Assembly: GCA_032988165.1 (NCBI GenBank)
Contig: JANTQF010000011.1
Location: 186,001-250,000 of the forward strand
Reading direction: 5' to 3'
Source: Emmonsiellopsis sp. PD_33
Taxonomy: Eukaryota > Ascomycota > Eurotiomycetes > Onygenales > Ajellomycetaceae
Length of the DNA stretch: 64,000 nt
Shown: in pieces, positions 25,184 to 35,761 of the stretch
Numbering within the stretch: the stretch's first letter is position 1
Layout of the letters: each line of letters begins with the position of its first letter
Translations under genes and position numbers: made by a program
Notes under the pieces: generated by a model
Seen by the model: only the letters and a program-made list of their open reading frames with translations
Database searches by the model: none
Told to the model about the DNA's origin: nothing

Positions 25184-27600
25184 TCTATAAAGAAGTAATT
25201 AATTTCTAGGATTCTTATATTCAGCCAGTAATTAAATGTAAACCTGAGATTCTACTCTGACATTCAGAAAGATATTGACAGTATTAAATTGATGTACTTC
25301 TAGATTAAAGGTAGCTGTAACAGCCATCAGGAGGTGGAATACTTTCAATGTAAGAGTTAAGAATCTAGTCTCTGAGGTCTCATTTTCCCATAGATTTCCT
25401 CTGATGATGAAATGGGCTTTAAATTTTATAATATATTCATTCATATTATATTTATAGGTAAACACCCACATTAATAGCAGGGCTTTATGAATGTCATCTG
25501 AGATCTTTTCTGAAGATCAGCAACCCTTTTCTTTAAAAGTTTTGTACTCAAAATCTGCAGTAACATATCATTCATCTTGAAAATGATGTTTGAGAGCTTC
25601 TTTCCAACCTTATAGAGGAAATAACAAGAGATTACAGTGTAAGTAGTTAGGCACAGGTTGGTCCATAGTAGCTGTAGTGAACATTGAATAAAATCTGGGG
25701 GAGTAATTAAGAAAGTGAAGGATAGCCATGTAATTTATAGAACAGTTTGTATTTAATTTTCAAAATCTACATCTACTGATGATATTCTCATCAGTTATAT
25801 CATTATGAATTTCCCTACTAGGATCATTATTCTGCTCATTCTGAGTTGATGTTGACATTATCTATTCTATCATATTAAAGAGTTGAGCATCTAAATTGTT
25901 AATAACTTGAAATCTGCTGACCAGTTGCATAGCTCTGGGAATTGAAGGATTTCATATAGAAGTCAGCTCCAGGATTAGCAATGACTACAAAGAAGGCTCT
26001 GATGTTTATTTTGAAGCTTTTGAAATCATTATGATGAAATGTAAAGAAGGGTTGAAAGGAGTAAAAATCAGTGTTTTCTCATCTAACTCTTCATTTAAGA
26101 TTTCTTTGATTTCAAACCTCACATTTTTCTAGATATTCAGGGGAGGCAAAAGATCTTCTGGTACTAGGAATGTTAGTGACATCTATTTAGACATATTATC
26201 AGGGTCAAAGAAGGTATTTTCATTAAAGGTAATATCTCTGGATTTGATAACCCTATGTTCTTGTGAGAGCCAGATACAGAAAACATTTGTTGAGGTGTAT
26301 CTAATAAGATAATTAATTTTTGCCCTAGATACCATTTTTTGTAGTTTTAGAATTATTTTATCAAGAATGTACACTCAGCATTTATATATATGAAAATGAC
26401 TGAGATCTAGGATTCTGATGTGACTGAGGAATTTATTGAGAGCCTATAGGAGGGTATTTCAGTGTAGTTGATGTATAGACATTCAATTCATAAGATAAAC
26501 TACTACTCAGCAGATCTCTGGCCAGAGATCTTCTAAAAAATTTATCACTATACTAATCATTTATGTCATTATAGTAATCATACCCCCTGAGCATTCTACA
26601 GGGCTATTTTACTCTGGCATGTGAGAAGGTGAATATTCAACACTGAGTCTAATTGCTTTTGCCCAGTTAGTAAAGGTCTTTACTAGGGAAGTCTCCCCAT
26701 TCATATGAAATTTCAAGATTTTGAGGCTATATTACACTTCAACTTCCTTAGCAATCATTTGAACAAACATGAAGCTTTTAACCTTTCAAATGAAATCCTA
26801 GATGCAGTTAAGGTGCACATATGGTTCTCAGGCATGAGCTAGATAGTGAGATTCATTGTAGGCTTCCACCATTTAGATGAGATCAAAATGAATGATCATA
26901 AATAGATGATCTCTCCTATTTATAGGTTTTCATGAGATTAATTTATGTACTTTTCCAGGGCTGCAGGTATCATAGTCAACTATTTGCAGGCTCTTTATCA
27001 AGCTAATATCTATAATAGTAGAAGGTAGATGTTCTAATGCTTCTGGTCTGAGATAGCCTAGATGTCTATGTCAGAGATTTGCTGCTACTGAGATGGCAGG
27101 CTGGGGCAATATTTAATAAGTATATACTACACTGGGTACTAGTAGAGGATTATATTTAAGGATAAATTTCTCACAATGATACTCTAGAATGAAATGAACA
27201 TTTCCTTTACTATTAATTAATATATTCTAAAGTTCATCTATCTTAATATCTTATTAGTTAAAGAAAGGTGCAGCTGTAATATTAGTGAAAAAGATTGGAG
27301 TATAGGTAATATCAAGCAGGGTGTAGGGATGCTTACCCCCTGACATTAGTAAGTAAATGAGAATACTACTGTAGTTAAGGATCAGAATCAGAGTATCATT
27401 AGCTCATAGAGACTTGTTTTCAACAGGATAAAAGTTTTGAAAACATTTTAAATTATTATAAACATGCTGATTTGCTCCATTATCATATATGAAGCTATTT
27501 TTCAGTGGGTACTATTTCTCTTCACAATTTTCAGCATCAAAAACAGTTGTGATGATGATGAAGGCACTATTAGAGATTAAGGAGGTATTTTATTACTAAG
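25184..27600 (-). pseudogene. Copia pol, N-terminal part: integrase and reverse transcriptase start
   Basis: Minus-strand remnants in copia order. The GAG-pre-integrase motif (LRPEALEHLP) is at about 27020-27065, integrase-like sequence lies down to about 26500, and the reverse-transcriptase start (KFKAHFIIRGNL, FNLEVHQFNTVNIFLN) is at 25240-25440. Many stops and no long frame. It ends at the TCTAT duplication where the gypsy element entered. Confidence 0.75.
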
Positions 27601-28657
27601 TAGTTATTTTTAGGGTATTAACACTGTTTGTAGCATTAGTTTTCTTTGAGATCTCAAGCTCTAACTTTTCATTCTTTTTCTTTGCATACCTCTGAATCTT
27701 AGAGATAAGGGCCTCTATACTCTTATCCTTAATCACCTTTTAAACTTTCTCCTCTGTGGTAATATTCAGCATGAAATTCTTGGGGTAATTCTCAGAGACA
27801 AGGTAGTAGCATTCAGCATATTGATGGTTGAGTCCATAGAGATATGGAGAGAGTGGAGTTTTTGAATAATTCTTAGGCAGATTTGCCTGTGAGTTTGATT
27901 GAGTATCCTGAGATTTTCCAGTAGTATTCTCCTGATATGTAGTAAAATTTGCTGATGTAGTTGTAGTGAGCTTTTCAGCATTAAAGATCTACAGGTTGTC
28001 ATAGAATCTCTCAATAAGATCTTTAATGGAGATTATAGGTTTTCCAGCCTTTTCTCATTTATTAATTGAGTATTATTGAATATTGCTTCATTGCAGATCC
28101 ACCATTTGCACAGCTTCAAGGAATTTGAAGATATCTAAATGAGTGCTTTTGTGGTTATTAATATCATATTCAACCACTTTCTTATGTACTGCTATTTACT
28201 GTTTGACCCAGTCAAAAACATTCTCATTCTTGAGACCTTGAGATAGCTTCATATATTTGATACTTACCTCAACCTCCCTCAGGCAGGTAGTTGGAGCTTT
28301 TTTGGATTTGAGAATTTAAATCATTTCCTGTGGATCCTTTACACTCTTAATAGAGAGTCAGGTCTCTACCATTATATGGTTCAGAATGTATGATTTCATA
28401 TTAAATAGAGATTTCCAGTATTCCTTATACTTCTTCTCATACTTATTATAAATCTATAGAGTATGATTCCTTTCCTTAAGTGGAGCATTCTTATCCTTCA
28501 TGAACAACTTGAGGTGTTCAGGGGGGATAGAAGGGTCTGCATTGGGATCCATATATTCTTCAAAATTGATGGATTAGGCATGAAATAAGATATTCTCATA
28601 CCACTGGTCCCAATCCTTGATGTCACTGAGGACTATGTTGATGCTTTTAGTAGCCAT
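27601..28657 (-). pseudogene. Copia gag
   Basis: ATG at 28657-28655 (MATKSINIVLSDIKDWDQWY), followed by the UBN2/gag-like pattern of fungal copia elements (EYWKSLFNMKSYI, MKLSQGLKNENVFDWV) with in-frame stops. A Cys/His knuckle is not clearly visible in the decayed 3' part. The gag/pol boundary is approximate. Confidence 0.65.
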
Positions 28658-28798
28658 GATGTTTAAATGATATAGGAATAGGGGAAAAGGAGAGTATTTT
28701 GAGGAGATCTGAGATAATCTTAAGAAAATAGGAGTATATTTCTGAGAGACAGTGAAAAGATTAAAGGTAATTCACTGGGGCTATCTAGAAGACATCCA

Positions 28799-28811
28799 CT
28801 GGGCTCATAAC
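28799..28811 (-). promoter_or_regulatory. Copia primer-binding site, initiator tRNA anticodon arm
   Basis: The plus strand reads CTGGGCTCATAAC directly against the LTR edge at 28812. That is the anticodon stem-loop of eukaryotic initiator tRNA-Met (CAU anticodon), so the element's sense strand is complementary to it. Priming from an internal, half-tRNA site is known for Drosophila copia; here it is inferred from the 13-base match and the exact position. Confidence 0.7.
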
Positions 28812-29121
28812 TATGAGAGATTATAGTGTAGGTAGGTGAAAGAAAAGAGGAGATGTTTGATTGATCCAACTATCTAAGAGGGTGCATTTCACCACTATTT
28901 ATAATTCCTTGGCACATGATAGCTGGAGATCACAAAAATGAGAAAACCTAGCAAAATAGGTGTAGAAAACCACTGAAATGATCAGAAGATATTACTATAC
29001 AAGAAAAACAGAGGAAAAATCTATATATCTAAAAATGAAAGATGGTGAGTGCAAGGATCAAATGTGTGTAATCCTTCAGAGGTCTGAGTGCTCAATAGCG
29101 TGCCACCCCCGTATTCTCACA
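28812..29121 (-). repeat. Copia 5' LTR (310 bp)
   Basis: Partner of 14361-14670. CpG remains only in its outer 35 bases (AGCGTG, CCCGTA), next to host DNA, while the sites still CpG in the other LTR's outer part are TG, CA or TA here. Followed by the GCTAC duplication at 29122-29126. Confidence 0.93.
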
Positions 29122-29685
29122 GCTACCCTCCAGACTTGCAGTGAGAACGAAAATCTGGCTTTCGCCCTATACGGACTTCACTTGGCAGCATTCTTTGACC
29201 TGGAAGAACCCACCAGAACCCTCCTTGCCTCCGGGACCGAAATTGAAGCGGTCGACAATGACTCCTGGACGCTGTTAATGCTGGCCTCCGGGAATGGGCA
29301 TATTTCCGTCGTCCACGCTCTCCTTGAGAACGGGGAATATGTTAGCCTTGTGAACTCAGTTGGTGAGACAGCATTATTCGCAGCCATCAAAGGAGGGAAT
29401 GTGAATATTGTGAGGGTGCTTCCCGAACATGGGGCAGATGTCAATACGACTGATCGCCATGGCAAACACTCTTCTCAATTACAGCAGAGAATGAATACGC
29501 GGAAGCAACCTTATCGATCTACTCCACCGTTAGAGCCACCCCTCCATCAAGCCTTGAAAGCAGGACAAAACGACCCGTATGCCAATACGGACGAAAAGCT
29601 CCGTGGAGATGAGGCTTCTATACAATTTTGGATAAGCGCTCGAGTGCCAAATGCACCAGATACCTGCTCCTATCCTTGTCCATGA
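29122..29685 (+). pseudogene. NLR-like pseudogene, 3' part: ankyrin repeats, with a phosphotransferase-like tail
   Basis: Continues the frame broken at 14360. After removing the element and one copy of GCTAC, the frame runs from the TAG at 14353 into ATLQTCSENENLAFALYG. Three ankyrin repeats can be seen (GLHLAAFFDLEEPTRTLLAS, WTLLMLASGNGHISVVHALL, ETALFAAIKGGNVNIVRVL). The last 35 codons before the stop at 29683-29685 no longer look like ankyrin; NTDEKLRGDEASIQFW resembles the NVDEKLRCEVATYIW segment of the phosphotransferase-like gene at 35762-37386. That suggests a relic junction, but on short similarity only. Confidence 0.75.
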
Positions 29686-32021
29686 TTTTCCTTGCTTCCT
29701 ACGACCCTCTCTCGAATATCCATGACTACAACGGAGCAGCCGGACAGAAACATCTTCAAATGCGGTTTTAGCTGGCGTTTTTGCATCCCCGTTTCCGAAA
29801 TCCCCAACCAATCCCTAGAATATGTCCTAGAACTGTCATACCAGAAATAGGAACTCTTCTTCCTTCGCCACTTACCACCTACGTCCCTCCTCAAGCATGG
29901 CACCTCCAAACTCTGCGAAATGCGGAGAGAATGCGAAATCTACCCTCCCCATGGCATGGAAGAACAATGCGGCCATCGAAACCCCCAAATGACCAGTGGA
30001 TTATCCCAGAGGTTGTTCACTGTACCCTGAACTTCCCCCCGACTTATCAGAGGTCGACACGCGAGTAACTAAAAAAACGCCTTTCCAACGCACCTTCCAA
30101 AATCCCTAACCACTAGCTGAGTTCACACACCCCCAACTCGCCCCAAACCCACTAGTTGACGTTATGTCATACCCTAGCGGCTAAGCGGGAACCCGAAACC
30201 CGTATCCCTAGATTTTGATGGGCCCCTGGATCGGATCAATCGGCTTCTGATCTTAAAAAAAATTTAGGTTTGAAATATAACGGATGGGTGGTACGATTGA
30301 GCCATGAGGGAGGAGGGTTTAAACCAGAAGCTCCCTCTCGGGTTGGCGGTTTTATATATAGTTCACTGTCAGCCTGCAGGGGTGGCTTTGAAGCTGGAAA
30401 TTTTACCCTCTCCTTCCATTTCCTCGGGTTTGTTAAGGCTAATTACACTCACTCACTCTTCTTCTTCTTCTTCTTCTTCTTCTTCTTCTTCTTCTTCTTC
30501 TTCTTCTTTTCCATATCAACTATCTAATAATTGACGGGTTTTCTATTTATTTAACGGTAGCATTGGCACAAAATATCAATCAAAGGGTTTAAGGGACTCT
30601 CCCTCGCATTTTTCACTTTTAGGTTATCTATATGTCTGAAACTAGGCATGTAAGCCAGGGAAGAACATAATCTGGGCTTTTTCTAGAATATCTCTGTGGA
30701 TATCAGTGTCAGTGATTCCTACACTATTAAAACTAAACAGGAGCTACAGGTTACATAGTAAGCTCAACGTAGTTTCTTACAGAAACTTCCTGTTTGAAAT
30801 CTACCCCTCCCCCCCCTCCCTCTCTCTCTCTCATCGCTTCGAGAGTAAACATATCAAATAATTATACCAGCTAAATCAAAAAGGACCAACTCCTTGAGTC
30901 CAGATGCTCCAAATGGTATCTGACAAAACAACCCCGAAGCCACCATGAAACCACAGTGGTATCAGGAATCGACAATAATGACCCAAGTAACATCTATAGC
31001 AAGCTGACAGGGCAACTAGATCTGACAAAGCCTGCCTGGCTGAATCATCGCATCTACTGCATGGCCCAGACCTTCATTGATTAAAATACATTTATACTAA
31101 TTCCCTGGTCCCTGGGCTTCCGATGAGATTCTCGAAGCGGCGGCTGAAATGTGTCAGCCCTGCATTGAAAACTTGATCAAGACAGGGAGGAATATCGTGC
31201 CGGAGACAGATAGATAGGGCAGCCAGGGCGAAGGAGGTTATTTCGAGTCTGTTTGTGAATGGATAGGGGAGGGGGAAGACACATAATTACACCGCAACTC
31301 GGCAGGGGTGTTGGTTAAACTGGGATGAGAACGCCACTGAGTCGGAACTCTTCAAGCGCATATATAACTAGTCGTTAGTGATGATGTTAGTACCAGGGGC
31401 GATTGTATACGCAAGATGAGTTCAAGTTCGTATTGTCTTTCCCGAGCGGCTCCGACAGGTTCATAGTTCCACTCTGTTATGGTGGAGTACATGGGAGATA
31501 CGGGCGGTTAGGCGGGGCGGTGGGCGGGGGTGGAGGTACTTGTATGTACCGGACCCATAGTGGCCAGTTAGGTAGTTTGAAGGACAGCCAGAATCCTGAT
31601 TGAGCAGCAGGATGAAATCATTTTCATAAAGAAGCATATTGGTTGGAGCAGCGCGGGACAGCCAGCGGTATCGGCATCAGTTGACCTTATCTGCGTGTTG
31701 TGGGTGGTGCGGTGAGCCGTGAGACGCGGGCCGCCAGCCATCAGCTGTTGCGGTCATCGCCATCGTCATCTCCTCGACTTCCAACCTCATTGCTCAATCC
31801 CCTCTGCCCCAACACCGGGTCTCACTCCCGCTCCTCTTCCTATTTACTTATTGCTATTCTCTAACGGCATGTCTTATTCCTCATATTAATATCTCCTCGC
31901 GTTTATCACCTCCACCGCTCGACTACGCCATACCTACTGCGGAACGGGCTGGTTACTCCGCACTTGATCCAAACAACCCCTCTCTCTACTACATTCCACC
32001 ACTCTCCCATCTACCACCATC
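29686..32021. other. Intergenic, repeat-bearing
   Basis: No gene is supported. Short open runs at 29720-30066 may continue the phosphotransferase-like relic but carry stops and no catalytic motif. A CTT microsatellite lies at 30458-30508 and a CT-rich run at about 30805-30832. The last 250 bases are pyrimidine-rich, fitting the promoter and leader of the next gene. Confidence 0.5.
30458..30508. repeat. CTT trinucleotide microsatellite, 17 copies
   Basis: An uninterrupted run of 17 CTT units. It is outside any supported coding frame; the open frames across it give only homopolymer Ser or Phe and are artefacts. Confidence 0.95.
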
Positions 32022-34040
32022 ATGGCCTTCCGCCTCCCTACACATCCTCCTCAGAGGCAGCAGTCCTACTCGGGCACTCAGCCCGCCTCTCTCCAGATCC
32101 CGCCCGCGCCCTCATACCCCTCACAGCCCCAGCATCAGGACGACGAGTCGACAGAATGGATCCTCTTCTCGCCCTCCCAGGCCGACTCCACCACGGCCCG
32201 CACCCATACCACGTCCACAGAACGGACCCCCCGCACAGCTGGCCTGTCGCGTTTCAGTGATTTCGGCTCATTGGACACCGCCGCCCAGTCCGATGACGAA
32301 CTAGACGAGGAGGAGGAGCTGGAAGAGGACAACAATACAGAACTCGACAGTCTGGATGACGGATTGCATGCCTTCCGTGAACCTGCCGTCCACAGGGCCG
32401 AATCAGCCCTGGCTGGCCCGGATGATTCTGCCATTCTCCCCGCCCACGATGGGCTGGGCATGTTCGCTGCGTCGAGCCAGGATGTGCAGAACCAGCTCTG
32501 GCAGCATGAACAGTATAACCCGCGTCGTAGGGGGGAGGTGAGGCCCCGACGGCGATCGAGTGTTCAGAGACATTTGGAGACGGTTGAGGAGATGGAGGCG
32601 CGCGAGGTAGAGCGTGATAGGTGGCAGCGCATTGAGCAGTGGAGGATGGAGCAGAGCAGGGCTTTGCTGCAGGAGATTGAGAAGGAGACGCGACGGAGGA
32701 GGAATAGTCGTGCCAGTCGTGCCAGCCTTGCTAGTGAGCGATTGGTTGCTCGCCAGAGTGCGAAGAGTGATGTCGTTGAAGCCGCTGCTCAGGCTGATCT
32801 ATCCAAGACTAGTGACGAGCCTCCAGCAGAGCCGCAGGATGATGCTGCGGCTGATGAGTCGTTCTGGAGGAGAATTACGCGGAAGGTCATTCGAGATCTA
32901 ATTGGTATTGATGATTCTTTGCTTTCTGTTATACTGGGAGAATCCATTGTTCATGAAGATGGCGAGACCGAACATGCAAAGCAGGATGGGGTGTCAACTC
33001 CTAATGCCCAAAAGAGCTCAATGGAGGATGAACCCCAACGGCCTTTTGATATGGACCAGATGATGAAGGATGCGGGTGATGCTTCGCAAAGCGACAGCTA
33101 TTGGCATGAGAGGCTTCTGGAACGCATTGCGCGGGAACTGGGCATCCTTGTCCATCAGCTATGCGAACACCCCGGTGCCTTCAGCACGTACATCCGCAAT
33201 TCCGCCTCAATCTCAAACCAATATGCTGGCATCCCGATCTCTCACCCCTCTTCCAACCTAACACCATCTACTTCACGCCCATTCCCTCTCTCCCGGAGCA
33301 CGTCAAACAACACTTCTAACCTCGCCTCAACCCACTCCCCTCAATTCGCCCCCACCCTTCAAGACACGGCAGCATCCAAACACGCCGCTCTATTCGGCAT
33401 CGAAGAAGAAGGCCCCCTTTTCGCACCTACTCATCTAAGCCCCAACCAACCACTCTCCGCGACAACCCCGCACTCCGCCACAGCTGAAACCGTCTCCGAA
33501 GCCGCCCGCCTCGAGCGCGAGCGCGATTACTGGGAACGTGAACTGGATATCAAAATGGTCTTCCACTTCCTCCGCTCACGCTTCAGCAAAAACATCCCCT
33601 TCACCAACAATGACAACTCAACCAATAATATCACCGCTACGACTTCCTCCCCGCGCCGCCGCAGCTCCACCACCACCTCCACCCACCACGGCCAACAAGA
33701 TCCCTCCCAACGCGCCGCCATAATCCGCCAACACCACCCCCTCGTCGCCCGCGCGCACGCCCGCTCCCAATCCCATATCCAACGCCCCATGAACAACACC
33801 TGGGCCACCTCCGTCTCCAGCTCCGCAGCCGCGGGCAGCAGCCCGATTCTCCGCCACCATATTCGCCGTGCGAGCTCGAGCTGTGCGAGTCAGAGTGCCA
33901 AGCTGTCGGCCAAGAGGACGATGGCGGGAAGTGCGTCGGGGAGTAGTAGGCACTACTGGGATATTGGGGGGAGTGTGGGGAGTGGGAGTGTGGTTGTTTC
34001 AGCGGTAGGGGGTGGGATGGGAGGGTGGGGGGATGTTTGA
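32022..34040 (+). CDS. Low-complexity protein of unknown function
   Basis: One-exon frame of 672 aa with a strong start (CATCATGGCC). I recognise no catalytic domain. Visible parts: a Gln/Pro-rich N-terminus, STEWILFSPSQ near residue 43, an acidic block (DDELDEEEELEED) near residue 90, an Arg/Glu-rich helical stretch at about 170-240 with coiled-coil character (EEMEAREVERDRWQRIEQW), a well-ordered segment FWRRITRKVIRDLIGIDDSL near 285, another YWHERLLERIARELGILVHQL near 360, and a helix WERELDIKMVFHFLRSRF near 510, then Ser/Thr/His-rich sequence to the end. The three ordered helical segments look conserved and amphipathic, so this is probably a real regulatory or scaffold protein. No signal peptide or membrane segment is evident. 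Confidence 0.8.
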   Translation: MAFRLPTHPPQRQQSYSGTQPASLQIPPAPSYPSQPQHQDDESTEWILFSPSQADSTTARTHTTSTERTPRTAGLSRFSDFGSLDTAAQSDDELDEEEELEEDNNTELDSLDDGLHAFREPAVHRAESALAGPDDSAILPAHDGLGMFAASSQDVQNQLWQHEQYNPRRRGEVRPRRRSSVQRHLETVEEMEAREVERDRWQRIEQWRMEQSRALLQEIEKETRRRRNSRASRASLASERLVARQSAKSDVVEAAAQADLSKTSDEPPAEPQDDAAADESFWRRITRKVIRDLIGIDDSLLSVILGESIVHEDGETEHAKQDGVSTPNAQKSSMEDEPQRPFDMDQMMKDAGDASQSDSYWHERLLERIARELGILVHQLCEHPGAFSTYIRNSASISNQYAGIPISHPSSNLTPSTSRPFPLSRSTSNNTSNLASTHSPQFAPTLQDTAASKHAALFGIEEEGPLFAPTHLSPNQPLSATTPHSATAETVSEAARLERERDYWERELDIKMVFHFLRSRFSKNIPFTNNDNSTNNITATTSSPRRRSSTTTSTHHGQQDPSQRAAIIRQHHPLVARAHARSQSHIQRPMNNTWATSVSSSAAAGSSPILRHHIRRASSSCASQSAKLSAKRTMAGSASGSSRHYWDIGGSVGSGSVVVSAVGGGMGGWGDV

Positions 34041-35761
34041 GCCTCTTTTCTTTCGTTTTGATTGGGTTGGGGGTTTGGGGTTTGGGTGTGGTTTTGGTTT
34101 TGGATTTGGATTTGGATTTGGATTTGGTGGTGGTGACCTAATAAGATAAGGGAGTTAACTAGTTAGGGTTGGTTGTCACATGGGAAGGGGCTCTATTTTC
34201 TTTCAGGTTTCTTTTCTTCTGTTTCTTTGTTTCTTCCTTTCTTTCTTCCTTCTCATCTCACTTCCTTTTCATGGGTGAAAGAAATAAAGATAACATATAC
34301 ATACCATATAACATATATATCTCTAGTTTGTGACAGTGGATACTATAATTTCTTGCTGTTTTTCATTTTTCTTTTCTTTTTATTTTTTTACAACTGCTGC
34401 ATTCCCACTCCTCCCCTAGGCTCCATATGAATCCCCTTTTTTAGTTCTCTTCTCCCCTCAGGAGACAGAACGCCAACAGTAGCCTAGAGCAGAGTGGAAA
34501 TGTCTTTCTTAGATACTTCTAAAAAGAGTGGAGTTGGAGTGGGCCGGGGTTGGGTACTTAACTTCGTGGATGGATGTTGGATATTATAATGATGGTTTGA
34601 AACTGGAGATTTTTTCCTTCTCTCTTTTACTATGTCTTTCTGGGGGATGTGGGATGTGGGATGAGGTGGGATGGGATTAAGAGGTGTGTATGTATGAGTG
34701 TCCTGCTTGCAGGGTAATTAGTCAGTTAGATAGGTTAGTTACATTAAGGAGTTAGGTTAACTATATTATGTCCTTTCTTTGGTTTCTAAGGGGGGTACGG
34801 GGTTTTTATATAGTATATTTTGAGAATAGATGGTATGGTAGGTTATGACAGGTGAGAGGGTGAGGAAACAGACATATATTTATATAGGCCTTATGCACTT
34901 CCCTATTTAGAAATAGGAGTTATAAATAGTTCTCTTTAAAATCATTTAATTACTTTACTTTACTTTAATCATTTATCAATACGGCCTGGCTAATCTAAGG
35001 TTTTCTTTTCTTTTCTTTTAATTTTATTACTTGGGCCTTTCTCATTTATTTAACTGGCTGTGAGGGCAATGGAGGCAAGAATGTAAGGAAACTTCCCAAG
35101 TTATGTGCTTCAGGATTGGGTAGATCTCCTGAAACTAACATTCTTGCGGTAAATACATTGCGAAGAAACAACGATATCCATCCTGCACATGTTGTAGACA
35201 CTGCATTCAGCAGAGATAATCTTCTTCCATTTCATTTCATTGCTCTGGAGTAAGTTACTGGTAAATCTCTCCAATGAACATTGAATGGTTCCATGAGGGT
35301 TTTAGAAGACTAGGGGTTACACCTGTATGATTAGCTTGTAGTATACATTCAACCCTCTTGGCAACTAACAGTTTGATCGCATGGGTACTCTCACTCTTGT
35401 CAATGGCAAATGGATTTTTTCACTATTGAGTTCAATGATCAGGAACTCAGCAAAGTGAAGAGTCCTAAAATCATTCCTGCTCAGCAGACTTATTCAAAAA
35501 GTCCCAATCAACTGGTGCTGATGTCACTATCTTCTGGTGACGAAGCTCATCGCGCGAGGGGAAAAGAAGAAACAAAGCTGCCGTCTGAGAAGATGGCCCA
35601 TAGTCCGACCATTGAACAGGCAGTGTCGTCGGGGAATGAGGCGCAGAGAAGGAGGGATGATAAGAAAGGATAGATGCGTAAGTCGGCCGAAATACAGCAC
35701 TAGGCATGTCACATCATATAATATTAACGATCCGGCAGTATTGGCGGAATGAAGGGGAAGC
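34041..35761. other. Intergenic region
   Basis: Low-complexity 3' flank with four GGATTT units at 34102-34125 and T-rich runs, then AT-rich sequence. A plus-strand ATG frame at 35410-35673 has no domain and I do not call it. No RNA gene seen. Confidence 0.5.

Larger units (their letters stand above)
14361..29121 (-). mobile_element. Ty1/copia LTR retrotransposon, CpG-depleted, interrupted by a gypsy element
   Basis: 14.8-kb insertion in the NLR-like pseudogene. Two 310-bp direct LTRs (14361-14670 and 28812-29121) bound it, flanked by an identical 5-bp target-site duplication GCTAC at 14356-14360 and 29122-29126. Sense is the minus strand: LTR start TGTGAGAATA, end CTCTCATA. Behind the 5' LTR is a primer-binding site matching the initiator tRNA anticodon arm; before the 3' LTR is a purine tract. 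Gag, integrase, reverse transcriptase and RNase H can be recognised in the copia order but are full of stops. The reverse-transcriptase region is split by the gypsy element at 15852-25183; without it the element is about 5.4 kb, normal for copia. CpG is almost absent. Surely dead as an autonomous element. Confidence 0.93.

Noticed and set aside
30270..30534. Two open frames over the CTT microsatellite
   Set aside because: Open only because the trinucleotide repeat has no stop; they encode homopolymers.
32135..32461. Minus-strand frame with a long Ser run
   Set aside because: Shadow of the acidic coding stretch of the plus-strand gene at 32022-34040.
35410..35673. ATG-started 87-codon frame on the plus strand
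   Set aside because: No domain, no splice-linked extension, and it overlaps equally long frames on the other strand.
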